DNA of 64,000 nucleotides from Anaerolineaceae bacterium (lineage in GTDB: Bacteria; Chloroflexota; Anaerolineae; Anaerolineales; Anaerolineaceae), in the NCBI GenBank assembly GCA_016927865.1, contig JAFGLU010000101.1, positions 1 to 64,000 of the forward strand, written 5' to 3'. Under the pieces are notes generated by a model. That model saw nothing but the letters and a program-made list of their open reading frames with translations, searched no databases and was not told the origin of the DNA. The position numbers and the translations under genes are program-made. Shown one piece after another: positions 55,101 to 63,544 of the stretch (its first letter is position 1; the number at the start of each line of letters is the position of its first letter).

Positions 55101-55475
55101 GATAAAGAAGGTGTGGTTGCTGGAAGTGATGATGAACAGGAAGCTGATCGCGGGGAATATGCCCATGAAATAATTGGGCGTTTGGCCCAACTTCTGGAAG
55201 ATGTTGCGGAAGGTGAGGGCAAAAGCGGGCAGGCTGCCTACCAAAATCATCACGCCGATATATTTCAATCGAAAAAAGAAGAACTTATCATCGAGCGATA
55301 TCGCTCTCAGCTCGAGAAGGTAAATGGCGGCCCAAAGGAATGCGCCTACGCACATGAGGATAAAGCCGGTTGCGCCGGCGATTTGCTTGCGCGTGTAAGC
55401 CACTGCGCCCAGGACGGCCATCATCACCATCGTAAAAACGAGCGAGATTTGAACGACCGCAACCCAGGGGTCCAT
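52113..55475 (-). CDS. hybrid sensor kinase, phospho-acceptor histidine replaced
   Basis: 1120 residues: N-terminal seven-span membrane domain (about 1-225), three PAS domains (about 235-340, 345-465, 470-610), HisKA-like helices, HATPase (N box IIENLVSNAIKN, G1 DTGTGIQ, G2 SAGLGLALT), a pseudo-receiver (about 865-985, no acceptor Asp: LILIGQKTG) and a true receiver (about 1000-1118, Asp in VILDIQLSG, Lys in LSKPF). The HisKA acceptor box reads MSQEIHAPLNAV near residue 625, so the usual SHE histidine is Gln. Either it cannot autophosphorylate or it acts in another way. The FGGY kinase gene is 13 bp upstream. Confidence 0.88.
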   Translation of the reverse strand: MDPWVAVVQISLVFTMVMMAVLGAVAYTRKQIAGATGFILMCVGAFLWAAIYLLELRAISLDDKFFFFRLKYIGVMILVGSLPAFALTFRNIFQKLGQTPNYFMGIFPAISFLFIITSSNHTFFINNLRLQTVGPFTVLAFDPAPWYTITLIYSLLMVMLAVILIFIQALSTSGIFRYQMNYLIIGILIPWLVGLFASLGWLPVKSLDITPISFSLSMPFLAIGVFRHRILSIIPVARGVIFERMTDGVLVLDHWNRIVDFNKPAQRLLKLRPLAKMIGKNAQDAIHDHPQILAYLNSGQFDPQDIQVADSVYEVRRHLLQDQRNAVVGQFIQFRDITAHYEMESAVQRSEAQYRSIWEQASDGILILQDMIIKLVNPEFGRIVGLKPEAMTEKPVINFLPNEEKEYYLSHVYEWHNEELFPERFESRMLRADGSTRNIDVKASRITFNDQPAMLLFVRDITERKENEQRLVASEERYRITSELITDFAYATKVMPDTSLVGEWVTSAYSRIAQQPIEQLDAFSNLTSLTEAEDYPLVQNHVKRLLDGLADVCEFRIRDKNGDLRWIRNYCRPILDEKGGRVVRLVGAAQDLTERKMMEDDLREAKQWAQQEAMTRSEFLLAMSQEIHAPLNAVKGMTGLMQNTELTDEQLDYLDTIRINAEALHNLFNDILDYSKVEAGTIALELQPFSLRECVEEALAVTAPMLVDKPVYLGYIIEPGVPDYPIIDPHRVRQIIENLVSNAIKNTDEGEIILRVSARKVEYGNYEITFALKDTGTGIQPELFEKVFRSIVDPTASSHRVRRSAGLGLALTSKLCTMMGGELHATSTGVSGEGSTFSARILVANSAVQWKPEYIQAAQSLKGKRLLMIGACSGAQQVYAAMLEPIGVTMEVTCDLEQARLAIQQAKGFDLILIGQKTGKDDPVSVGKRIKEIKYVEKTPQLLICWQHIETNDPPGFAGYLSCPVTYETLLVSLTSVLSGTSLPRRLRRVPTEALGEDFALHHPHKILLADENKTSRNICVRILGKLGYNVTAVSNGNAVLQELEKHSHDIVILDIQLSGLDAMSATITIRNRWSDVSSLRIFGMSDLSYQEDVYQCLAVGMDGFLSKPFRMKQLRKLLE

Positions 55476-55488
55476 AAATCCTCCTCAG

Positions 55489-57051
55489 TTAATCTTTTGG
55501 CGGATAACCGGTGATCTCTCGGATGGATTCGTAAAGCGGCTTCAAACGGGCGTACATTTTCTTGTAGACGCGGTGGTAGAGTTCGTCGTAAATGCGGTGG
55601 AAGGTGGAGTTGGGCTCAAAAACCGTGCCGGTGCGGGTCATTTCACTGACCGCGCTGGAGAAGTTGGGGTGTAGGCCCACCCCAACCGCTGCGTCGATGG
55701 CCGCGCCCAGGCCAGAGGCCTCGTAGACGTGTGGTGTGCTGGCAGGCAGGCCGAAGATGTCGGCGGTCAATTGCACGGCTGCCCGGCTTTGGCTGCCACC
55801 GCCGGCAATGCGCACCTCGCGAATGGTGATGCCCGTGCTCTTGGCGGTGCGCTCTGCGCCTTCGCGCAGAGCATAAGCCACCCCTTCCAGAATGGAGCGG
55901 TAAAAATGCGAGCGCGTGTGAACGTCACCAAAACCGATCACCGCCCCCTTGGCTTCCGGCCCGGGGACTTTTAACCCGGGCGACCAGTACGGTTGCAGGG
56001 TCAGTCCGAAGGAACCAGGGGCTACCGACTCGACCAGGTTGTCGAACAGCTCTTCGGTTTGAATCCCCATCTCTTCAGCCAGGCGCTCTTCGTTTTGCCC
56101 AAACTCGCGTTTGAACCAGCTCACCATCCAAAAGCCGCGGTATATTTGCATTTCCAGGCTGTAAGCGTCGGGCACAGCGGCGGGGTAGGGCGGGATGAGC
56201 GGGATGAGCTCGTGATAGCGCTTATGGGTGGTGTTGATGGTGGCGGTGGTGCCGTAGCTCAAACAGGCCAGGTGCGGCTCCAGGCAGCCCGCGCCAATCA
56301 CCTCGCAGGCCTTGTCGGCGGCGGCGGCGATGAGCGGCAGCCCGGCGGGGATGCCGGTGGCCTCGGCAGCCGCCTGGCTGATTTCTCCTAATTGTTTGCC
56401 CGGCGGCGCCAGGTCTGGTAAAACCGAGGGGTCCATCGGCACGGCCTGCCATTTCCAATCCGAGGGTTTGGCCCAACTCAGCAGGCGATAGTCAAAGGGC
56501 ACATACCCCACCTGGCTGCCCACCGAATCGACGTACAACCCGCACATTCGATAAATCAGATAACCGGATAGGAACAAGTACTTGTGCGTGTTGGCCCAAA
56601 TTTCCGGCTGGTAGGTGCGAATCCAGTTCACCTCGGCTTCAGCTTGCAAGTACGAGACGGTTTCGGTCATGCCCGTCAGGGCAAAGCCCAGCCCCCACAG
56701 CCCACCTACCGGCTTTAGCCCGGGCGTGCGGCGCTGGTCCATCCAGGTGATGGCCGAGCGCAGTGGGTGACCGTGCTTGTCCAGGTTGATGACCGTGGAG
56801 CGCTGGGTGGTGATGGCGACTGCGGCAATGGAGTCTTTCTGTACACCGGGCAGTTTCCATAGTTCCTGGCAGGCCTGGCACACGGATTGCCAGAATACTT
56901 CGGGGTCTTGCTCGGCCAGGCCGGGGGCATTACTAATGTAGTTATCGATAGGGATGCGGGATTTCGCGATTAAGTTGCCGCGCAAATCAAACAGCAGTGC
57001 GCGGACACTCTGGGTGCCATTGTCGATAGCCAGTAGTTGGTCACGGGGCAT
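55489..57051 (-). CDS. FGGY-family carbohydrate kinase
   Basis: 520 residues, typical size. [20 protein letters not shown] is the N-terminal ATP motif; [16 protein letters not shown] and ITWMDQRR are substrate-side segments; [20 protein letters not shown] is the C-terminal FGGY signature. Family members phosphorylate xylulose, ribulose, fuculose, glycerol and related polyols; the exact substrate is not clear, and no isomerase, aldolase or transporter is adjacent. Upstream of the hybrid kinase in the same direction, downstream of a terminator. Confidence 0.88.
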   Translation of the reverse strand: MPRDQLLAIDNGTQSVRALLFDLRGNLIAKSRIPIDNYISNAPGLAEQDPEVFWQSVCQACQELWKLPGVQKDSIAAVAITTQRSTVINLDKHGHPLRSAITWMDQRRTPGLKPVGGLWGLGFALTGMTETVSYLQAEAEVNWIRTYQPEIWANTHKYLFLSGYLIYRMCGLYVDSVGSQVGYVPFDYRLLSWAKPSDWKWQAVPMDPSVLPDLAPPGKQLGEISQAAAEATGIPAGLPLIAAAADKACEVIGAGCLEPHLACLSYGTTATINTTHKRYHELIPLIPPYPAAVPDAYSLEMQIYRGFWMVSWFKREFGQNEERLAEEMGIQTEELFDNLVESVAPGSFGLTLQPYWSPGLKVPGPEAKGAVIGFGDVHTRSHFYRSILEGVAYALREGAERTAKSTGITIREVRIAGGGSQSRAAVQLTADIFGLPASTPHVYEASGLGAAIDAAVGVGLHPNFSSAVSEMTRTGTVFEPNSTFHRIYDELYHRVYKKMYARLKPLYESIREITGYPPKD

Positions 57052-57084
57052 GAAAGGCCTCCATCAAGTTTCATTCATTGTAGT

Positions 57085-57118
57085 ACAAAAAAGCGCTGCG
57101 GTCTAACGCGCAGCGCTT
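57085..57118 (-). terminator. terminator of the serine hydrolase gene
   Basis: AAGCGCTGCG, 8-base loop, CGCAGCGCTT, followed on the minus strand by six T residues. Confidence 0.9.
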
Positions 57119-57140
57119 AAAATGCTACCTTTTTCTGTGC

Positions 57141-58634
57141 TCAGGCTTTGGCTCTCTCGCTCACCGATCCCAGCGCAAGCGCCGCCACCCACAGCATGAA
57201 TGCCAGCCCCACCCAAACGGTTTGCAGTGGGAACATCATCTTGACGACGATTTGCAGCAAGAAGAACCATAAGGCCGTTAGCAGCAGCACGCCCAGCAGC
57301 CCGAAAATCATCTTTCGCCCCGATTTGCTGCGTAGATTTAGCTTGAAACAGAAGCTGCGTTTGCCTTGTCGAACTTTGCGCACGAAGTTGTAGAGCCAAA
57401 CAGCAAATCCCAGGATGAGCAGCCCGCTGAAAGCGATGATGAGATTGGCTAACATGCGTGCATTGTGAATGCCCTTGGGTGTGCCAACGCCCAGCCAATC
57501 GGCCCAGCGCGCGCGGATTTCGTCATGCACTCCCGAACCGTTATCACTGTTGGTCAGCACCACCAGCGCGGCTCGCTGCTGCGGCGCGACCACCAGCAGA
57601 GACCGCCAGCCCTGGTTGCCGCCGGTATGATTGACTGCGCGGCTGCCATCGGGTAGTGTTTCAATGAACCAACCCAGCCCATAACCGTCCATGCCGCTAA
57701 AGAAGCCTTCGGCGGATTTTGCCGGGATGGCAATAGCCACCTGTTGCATTTTCGCCAGGCTGCTATCCGATAGCAGCTCCTGACCGGGCAGATGAGCCGC
57801 ACCAAAACGGACCAGTTCGCCGGCGGTGGTATATAGCCCCGCCGCGGCTTGCTCGGCAAACAAGTAATTGGGCAGCAACCGCCCGTCCATATCGTAAGCC
57901 TTGGCCGTCTGGTCCCGCAGGTCTTCCCGCCAGACAAAGCTGGTATGCGCCAATCCCAGCGGATCGATCACTTCCTGCCGCATGGTCTCGGCGAAGGGTT
58001 GTCCGCTGACCTCCTCGACGATCAATTGCAAGAGCGTGTAGCCGCCGCCCGAATAGCTGTAGGCCTGTCCGGGTTCTGCCACCAATTCCACCAAGTAATT
58101 GGGGCCAAGGGGTCGGCCTGAAAGAGAATCTTCCAGGCTGGGCAAGGTGGCGTTGGGCTCATAGCCGGGGTAACCATGTACCGAAAGCCCCGCGCTGTGA
58201 CTGAGTAGGCGACGGAGGGTGACTCCGCTTTCATCGAAATCGGAGTCGGGGATTTCCCAGCGCGTCAAATATTGGCTGGCTGACGCATCCAGGTCGAGCT
58301 TGCCCTGTTCGACCAGGCGCATGATGCCTGTGGCAGCCACGGTCTTGGAGATGGAAGCGATCTGGTACACCGTGTCGGGTGTGGCTGGAATGCTGCTTTC
58401 CTGGTCGGCCAGTCCATAACCTTTTTCCCACACCAATTCGCCATTTTGGGCGATGGCAACGGTCGCGCCGGGGGTGTTGTAAGTGGCTAGCAGGTCGGGC
58501 ATTTCCTGGTCCAGCGCGGCGATGAGTGAGGCCAGGTCGCCCGCGGCGATCGGTGCGCTGCGAATGGCCGGCGCGCAGGCCGACAGCACAAAAGCAGGTA
58601 TGAGCAGCAATGCGATGAGTGAAAAACGTTTCAT
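57141..58634 (-). CDS. serine hydrolase, beta-lactamase/PBP4* family, lipoprotein with C-terminal spans
   Basis: 497 residues. Signal peptide with lipobox (LLIPAFVLSAC), then a class C beta-lactamase-like domain to about 350: SxxK in IASISKTVAATG, tyrosine in YSYSGGGYTLLQ (YSG rather than YxN) and HTGGNQGW in the HxG position. Two or three C-terminal membrane helices follow. Such proteins are peptidases or esterases at the envelope; antibiotic resistance should not be assumed. ATG at 58634 is chosen because the signal peptide starts there; a longer frame adds 24 unlikely residues. Confidence 0.88.
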   Translation of the reverse strand: MKRFSLIALLLIPAFVLSACAPAIRSAPIAAGDLASLIAALDQEMPDLLATYNTPGATVAIAQNGELVWEKGYGLADQESSIPATPDTVYQIASISKTVAATGIMRLVEQGKLDLDASASQYLTRWEIPDSDFDESGVTLRRLLSHSAGLSVHGYPGYEPNATLPSLEDSLSGRPLGPNYLVELVAEPGQAYSYSGGGYTLLQLIVEEVSGQPFAETMRQEVIDPLGLAHTSFVWREDLRDQTAKAYDMDGRLLPNYLFAEQAAAGLYTTAGELVRFGAAHLPGQELLSDSSLAKMQQVAIAIPAKSAEGFFSGMDGYGLGWFIETLPDGSRAVNHTGGNQGWRSLLVVAPQQRAALVVLTNSDNGSGVHDEIRARWADWLGVGTPKGIHNARMLANLIIAFSGLLILGFAVWLYNFVRKVRQGKRSFCFKLNLRSKSGRKMIFGLLGVLLLTALWFFLLQIVVKMMFPLQTVWVGLAFMLWVAALALGSVSERAKA

Positions 58635-58757
58635 GATATGAGCAGTGTCCTTTTGTAGTGAATTTCTGGCGGCTGCGCTGTCGATTATAGTATGCTTTCC
58701 GAGCAACGTTGGCAGCGGCTGGGGGTTGTTAAATAGAAGATGAACCCTTCAAATACG

Positions 58758-58868
58758 GTTACTGTTTAGCCCTTTGGGGAAAGAGGCCGAATTTGAGGTG
58801 TTTGGCGGGGCGAAGCCCCGCCAAACACCTCAAATTCGGAACTTTTCTACCAGAGCCTGAGTAGTTAC
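58758..58868. mobile_element. MITE-like palindromic element M13 (intact)
   Basis: 111 bp from GTTACTGTTTAG to CCTGAGTAGTTAC. Inner stem 58787-58839 is perfect, arms GAGGTGTTTGGCGGGGC and complement. Perfect 8-bp duplication CAAATACG at 58750-58757 and 58869-58876. Confidence 0.93.
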
Positions 58869-58892
58869 CAAATACGTACTATCTATATACGA

Positions 58893-58944
58893 TTGACAAA
58901 ACCATCAGGTTGCGGGAAAATCGGATTGTCCCAAATAATATAAT
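58893..58944 (+). promoter_or_regulatory. promoter region of UMF1-type transporter
   Basis: TTGACA (58893-58898) is followed after 17 bp by GAAAAT; a better -10, TATAAT (58939-58944), lies just before the ribosome site AAGGTGG. Either may be used. Confidence 0.5.
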
Positions 58945-58958
58945 AAAGGTGGTGTTAT

Positions 58959-60305
58959 ATGGAAAATACCTTGCAGAAGCCCCTGGTTGCGGGCGTGCAA
59001 AAGGCTAAACGCGCGCCGGCTACTCGCCGTGAGCGCTGGACCTGGTACCTGTATGATTTTGGGAACTCAGCCTATGCGGCTGTTGTTTTACTGGCGGTTT
59101 ACTCAGCTTACTTTAAACAGCAAGTGGTGGGCGGCCCAGAGGGAGCCCGGTTGTGGGGTTTTTCGGTGGGCATCGCCATGTTCGTGGTGGCCATCCTCTC
59201 CCCGGTGCTGGGCGCGCTAGCCGACTTCGCCGCCAAGAAAAAACGTTTCTTGTTCATGTTCACCAGCCTGGCCGTGGTCTTCACGGCTTTGTTGTTCTTC
59301 GTCCGCGAAGGCGACATCCTCATGGGCATGGTGTTCTTCATCCTGGCAGAAATCGGCTATCGGGGCGGGCAGGTGTTTTATAACGCGCTTCTGCCCGAGA
59401 TTGCCGAGCCGGACGATATGGGGCGGGTATCTGGCAATGGCTGGGCGCTGGGCTCTTTGGGCGGCATTGTCTGCCTGGCCATCGTCCTGGCCTTGATCAT
59501 GCTGGTCAAGGGCACCTTTGTCATCCGCATTTCATTCTTGATCACGGCGGGCTTTTATATCCTGTCTTCACTGCCATTGTTCATCTACCTGCGAGAACGG
59601 AAGGCCCCTCAGGTGCTGCCTAAGGGCGAAAGCTATCTCACCGTCTCCTTCCGCAAGTTGTATCGCACATGGAAACAGGCGGGAAAACTCAAGCAATTCT
59701 TGCTGTTTATTGTCGCTTTCGTGGTCTTCAATAACGGCATCATGATGACTCTCGACTTTGCCAGCATCATTGGCGTGACCTTGTTCCAGATGACCCAGCA
59801 GCAGTTGATTATTTTTATGATGATCGTGCAGGTGACCAGCGTCATTGGAGCGTTCCTGTTTGGTAAACTGGTTCCGCGCATTGGCACCAAGGTGTCGCTG
59901 GTGATTTCCTTGCTGCTCATGATTGTGGCGGTAGCGGGCATTTTCGTGGTCGATTCGATGCTGGCCTTCAACTTCATCGGCGCGCTGGCCGGTTTCGCCC
60001 TCACCGGTGTTCAGTCGGTGAGCCGCACGGCGGTGGGGCAGTTGGCTCCTGAGGAGAAGGCGGGCGAGTTCTTTGGCGTCTTCTCCCTGGCCGGTCAGAT
60101 TTCTGCCTTCACCGGCCCGGCCTTATACGGCATGTTGGCTGCCTCCATCGCGCTGGGTTACCAACGCCAGGGTTGGGAACCCCTCCTGGCAGAACAAACC
60201 GGCATCCGCATAGCCGTGTGGGCCATGATCGTCACCCTGGCGGTTGGCCTGGTTCTGCTCCTGTTCGTGCGCAACTGGAAGCGCGCCGAAATCGCCGCGG
60301 ATTAG
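58959..60305 (+). CDS. UMF1-family MFS transporter
   Basis: 448 residues, about 12 spans. The N-terminal WYLYDFGNSAYAAVVLLAVY is the signature of the UMF1 / Atg22-like branch of the major facilitator superfamily, and YRGGQVFYNALLPEIAEPDD is also conserved in it. Yeast Atg22 exports amino acids from the vacuole; bacterial substrates are not established. AAGGTGG precedes ATG. An acyltransferase gene follows after 3 bp. Confidence 0.9.
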   Translation: MENTLQKPLVAGVQKAKRAPATRRERWTWYLYDFGNSAYAAVVLLAVYSAYFKQQVVGGPEGARLWGFSVGIAMFVVAILSPVLGALADFAAKKKRFLFMFTSLAVVFTALLFFVREGDILMGMVFFILAEIGYRGGQVFYNALLPEIAEPDDMGRVSGNGWALGSLGGIVCLAIVLALIMLVKGTFVIRISFLITAGFYILSSLPLFIYLRERKAPQVLPKGESYLTVSFRKLYRTWKQAGKLKQFLLFIVAFVVFNNGIMMTLDFASIIGVTLFQMTQQQLIIFMMIVQVTSVIGAFLFGKLVPRIGTKVSLVISLLLMIVAVAGIFVVDSMLAFNFIGALAGFALTGVQSVSRTAVGQLAPEEKAGEFFGVFSLAGQISAFTGPALYGMLAASIALGYQRQGWEPLLAEQTGIRIAVWAMIVTLAVGLVLLLFVRNWKRAEIAAD

Positions 60306-60308
60306 TGC

Positions 60309-61055
60309 ATGGTAGCAGCCGCCGAACGCATTCCATACCCGCGCCGCAAGGCCATGCGCAGCCTGCTCCGTTTTGGCACGCGCATTGTTTTACCAGCCCT
60401 GGCTGATATTGAAATTATCGGGCGCGAGAATCTTCCCAAGGTCGGCCCGCTGGTGGTGGTGGGCAATCACTTCAGCTTCCTCGACCCGGTCGCCCTCATA
60501 CTCGCTTTGCCCTACCCCATGGAGTTTCTGGGCGGGTTGACTACCCCCAACGCTCCGGCTGTCACCAACATCTTCCGTCAGGGTTGGGGGGTAATTCATG
60601 TGCGTCGGGGAAAGGGAGTATCTTCGCGAGAAGCGTTGACCAATGCGCAAGGCACTCTCGAGCAGGGTGGCGTGCTGGCCATTTTCCCCGAAGGCGGCAG
60701 TTGGGCCGCTGTGCTGCGCCCGCCCCGCCCGGGGGCCGCGCTGCTGGCTGCGCGCAGCAATGCCCAAATCTTGCCAATCGGGTTGGATGGTTTCGTGGAC
60801 GTGCTCAAGAACTTCCGCCTGGGCAAGCGCAAGAAGGCAACCATTCGTATCGGCAAGCCGTTTGGCCCGTTCAAGCTGGGCCAGGGAACCGGCTCATACC
60901 GCGAGCAGCTAGATGATTTTGGGCATCAGATGATGAGCCACATCGCCGAGTTGATCCCGTCGCCGCTGCGTGGGTTCTATTCCGCCGACCCTGCCATTCG
61001 CGAAGCGGCCAAGGGCACAGAAATCTACCCCTGGGACGACCAGCCCGAAGTTTAG
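60309..61055 (+). CDS. PlsC-type 1-acylglycerol-3-phosphate acyltransferase
   Basis: 248 residues. The acyltransferase motifs are NHFSFLDP (HxxxxD), an RRGKG segment corresponding to the glycerophosphate-binding block, and IFPEGGSW. It probably adds the second acyl chain in phospholipid synthesis. Translated with the transporter gene 3 bp upstream. Its stop codon TAG shares its G with the left target duplication of M14. Confidence 0.88.
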   Translation: MVAAAERIPYPRRKAMRSLLRFGTRIVLPALADIEIIGRENLPKVGPLVVVGNHFSFLDPVALILALPYPMEFLGGLTTPNAPAVTNIFRQGWGVIHVRRGKGVSSREALTNAQGTLEQGGVLAIFPEGGSWAAVLRPPRPGAALLAARSNAQILPIGLDGFVDVLKNFRLGKRKKATIRIGKPFGPFKLGQGTGSYREQLDDFGHQMMSHIAELIPSPLRGFYSADPAIREAAKGTEIYPWDDQPEV

Positions 61056-61062
61056 AATCGCC

Positions 61063-61153
61063 GTAGTTTCCGAATATAAAGTATTTGCGGGGCGCTTCGC
61101 GCCCCGCAAATACTTTATATTCGGGTTTCTTCCACCTTTGGCTGAGTAGCCGC
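61063..61153. mobile_element. MITE-like palindromic element M14 (short left arm)
   Basis: 91 bp; the left outer arm is mostly lost (GTAG-TTTCCG), the right end is GGCTGAGTAGCCGC. Inner stem 61070-61123 with arms AAAGTATTTGCGGGGCGC and complement. Perfect duplication GAATCGCC at 61055-61062 and 61154-61161. Confidence 0.88.
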
Positions 61154-62527
61154 GAATCGCCTGTACTTTACATCCGCGGTAACCACCTCGGAACGCCGGT
61201 CGCGCACGCTGATATTGAGATGATCAGCATCTTGAATCACCCCGGCGAAATCCAGGGTAATTTCATTAGCCAGTTGCGTGAAATACGTCGACGTGGTGAA
61301 CCAGACCTGCTGCTCCAGGGTGTAATACATCCCTTTGCCAACCTCCACAGTCGTATCCCGGTGGAACCATTTGTGGATGAGGGGTTGGGAGGCTTCCACA
61401 TCAGCGTCGCACACCCCTGCCTGAAGCACCAGCCCGTCAGGGTAAAAGCGCAGCAATTGGTAGCAGGGCACGCCCGCCTGATTGAGCATCGTGGGCGCGG
61501 CGGTGATGAAGGCCCCTTCCAATCCGCCGGCTGGCCGCCGCGACACAGGGTCGACGTTGGCTGGGAGCTTAGAGAGTTCTTCCAAATTCTCGTTGGATAG
61601 GTATTGCTCTAGCGCAGATTGGATGCTGCGCGCATCCACATAGGCCGAAAACTCGGGCAAATGGGCGGGGTCGAGAAACAGGCCCTTGGTCAGCGCGCCA
61701 ATGGCCCCGGCGATGAAAAAGGCGTTGATGTGCCTCAACCCGCCGGCCAGCTCGGTGATGGTCAGGGCGTAAGGATCAGACAGTTGGGTGAGTACCAGGC
61801 CGGTTTGGGCTTCCAGGTGCCTGCGCATCTGGCTGAAGATATCCGCGCTGGCGCTCAACTTCTGCTCGCGCTTGACCGGCGCGGGGATGGTCCCGCCTGG
61901 CAGCAGCCAATGGCTGCTTTCCTGGTAACCGATAATCGCGCCCGAGCGCAGGAAGGCTGCAAAACCATACACCTGCTTGAGAAAATCGTAATCCGAGTCC
62001 AGGATCTCCCAGCAGTATTCACCAGGATAGGCCCAGGTGAGCGTGACGGGTTTGGGGCTGTCTTGATCGACGGCGCTCAAGGTCAGGCTGCGGACAGCTT
62101 CTACCTCCTCAATGCGGAAGGTGAGTTTAACGGTCAGGGAGTCTTTGGTTTTTGACAGTGCCGGGTACAGGCAGTACACCCCCAGCCAATCTTTGAGGGG
62201 GGTAAGATCCTCGTTGCCTTGCAGGAGCACAACCTCGATCTCTCGAGGGCGCTCATCGGGCGCGGTCAGCGTAAGTTCGATTCCATTGGGTGGGAGCGGT
62301 TGACCGATCTTTACCAGGCTGGTCAACTCGTGGCGGGTGCCGCGCTGGTATAGATAAAAATCGACCAGGAACTTCCCTTCGGCATCGATGCAAGCAGGGT
62401 TTTTGCGGACGATGATCTTGCCGGTCCCTTTCTGCATGGGCGTCCAGCGTGCTTCCGCTGCCACTGTGGGCCGAGCGGGCGGCTTTGGATTCAGGTTCTG
62501 GCGGATTTTCTTCAGGTAGTTGAACAT
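61115..62527 (-). CDS. hypothetical protein with MITE-derived C-terminus
   Basis: 470 residues, no signal peptide or membrane span, no family recognised. The N-terminal 40 residues are Pro/Lys-rich; a beta-rich region follows (IIVRKNPACIDAEGKFLVDF, IEVVLLQGNEDL), then mixed alpha/beta. It may be related to proteins that accompany FHA or secretion modules, but nothing firm. The last 12 codons (AATQPKVEETRI) and stop lie inside element M14; without the insertion the frame would stop right after RRF. Initiates near a racemase gene 24 bp upstream. Confidence 0.65.
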   Translation of the reverse strand: MFNYLKKIRQNLNPKPPARPTVAAEARWTPMQKGTGKIIVRKNPACIDAEGKFLVDFYLYQRGTRHELTSLVKIGQPLPPNGIELTLTAPDERPREIEVVLLQGNEDLTPLKDWLGVYCLYPALSKTKDSLTVKLTFRIEEVEAVRSLTLSAVDQDSPKPVTLTWAYPGEYCWEILDSDYDFLKQVYGFAAFLRSGAIIGYQESSHWLLPGGTIPAPVKREQKLSASADIFSQMRRHLEAQTGLVLTQLSDPYALTITELAGGLRHINAFFIAGAIGALTKGLFLDPAHLPEFSAYVDARSIQSALEQYLSNENLEELSKLPANVDPVSRRPAGGLEGAFITAAPTMLNQAGVPCYQLLRFYPDGLVLQAGVCDADVEASQPLIHKWFHRDTTVEVGKGMYYTLEQQVWFTTSTYFTQLANEITLDFAGVIQDADHLNISVRDRRSEVVTADVKYRRFAATQPKVEETRI

Positions 62528-62551
62528 GCTCCGCTTTCGACCCGCCAGGGG

Positions 62552-63253
62552 CTAATCCGGCGAGCCTTCCAGGGCCATCTCCACGGCAGCTTCGGCGTGG
62601 ATGCGGGTGGTGTCAAACAACGGCAGGGGGCTGTCTTCCGGCTTGACCAGCAGGCCAATCTCGGTGCAGCCGAGGATGATGCCTTCAGCGCCGGCTTGCG
62701 CCAGCCCGGCGATCACCTCACGATAAGCCTGACGTGACTCGGCGCGGGTGACGCCCAGGCAAAGCTCATCATAGATCACCCGGTTTACTTCGCGGCGTTG
62801 TTCGGCGGGCGGGATGAGAGTCTCCAGCCCAAAGCGGGCCAGCCGCCCGGTGTAGAAGTCTTCTTCCATGGTGAAGCGCGTGCCCAGCAAGCCCACCCGG
62901 CGCAGCCCGGCAGCCTGTACGCGGCGGCCCGCGGCGTCGGCAATGTGCAAGAAGGGAACCCGGATGGCGGCTTCAATCTGTGGCGCTGATTTGTGCATGG
63001 TGTTGGTGCACAACAGGACAAAATCGGCCCCGCCGCGCTCCAGGCGTTGGGCGGCATCCACCATCACAGCCGCCCCCGCCTCCCACTGCCCGCTCTTCTG
63101 CATCACCTCAACGGGCGCAAAATCCACCGAGTACATCAGGCATTGGGCCGAATGCAGCCCGCCTAGCCTTTCTTTCACGCCCTCGTTAATCAGGCGATAG
63201 TATTCCAGGCTCGATTCCCAACTCATGCCACCGATCAAACCAATTGTTTTCAT
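62552..63253 (-). CDS. aspartate/glutamate racemase family protein
   Basis: 233 residues. KTIGLIGGMSWESSLEYYRLIN opens with the racemase signature (in part), and the two catalytic cysteines are in LLCTNTMHK (about 83) and LGCTEIGLL (about 193). PLP-independent two-base mechanism making D-aspartate or a related D-amino acid. E. coli YgeA is a broad-specificity homologue. Could supply D-amino acids alongside the alanine racemase of the window. Confidence 0.92.
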   Translation of the reverse strand: MKTIGLIGGMSWESSLEYYRLINEGVKERLGGLHSAQCLMYSVDFAPVEVMQKSGQWEAGAAVMVDAAQRLERGGADFVLLCTNTMHKSAPQIEAAIRVPFLHIADAAGRRVQAAGLRRVGLLGTRFTMEEDFYTGRLARFGLETLIPPAEQRREVNRVIYDELCLGVTRAESRQAYREVIAGLAQAGAEGIILGCTEIGLLVKPEDSPLPLFDTTRIHAEAAVEMALEGSPD

Positions 63254-63544
63254 AAGAGGCTCTCAGCTTTCAGCTGTCAGCTATTAGCCATAAGCCGTCA
63301 GCTTTTTATATTTCTAGTTCGTATCTTAAATTCTTCTCTTTCTGATTATTTGCGGATAGATTCTTTCTTCTTTTCTTCCATTCGCGCAGATTAGCGTTTA
63401 TTCGCGGAAAAACTCTTTTTTCCTTCCCATTCGTGTCATTTGTGAAACACTTGCCCTGGATGCAAGTGCCAGGGCTCGTGGAGAAAATTCTCCCCTCTTT
63501 TTTTATTCGCGTTGATTAGCGTCTATTTGCGGAAAACTCTTCTC
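63254..63544. other. AT-rich intergenic region with short repeats
   Basis: 291 bp, no gene seen. Contains two 32-bp copies of ATTCGCG..GATTAGCG..TATT.GCGGAAAA at 63380-63411 and 63505-63536 (28/32 identical), a hairpin GCCCTGG/CCAGGGC at 63453-63475, and CAGCTGTCAGC-type words near 63257-63300. Confidence 0.7.

Noticed and set aside
57141-58634. Beta-lactamase resistance gene
   Set aside because: The tyrosine motif is YSG, and the lipobox plus C-terminal membrane helices fit envelope peptidase/esterase relatives rather than a resistance enzyme.
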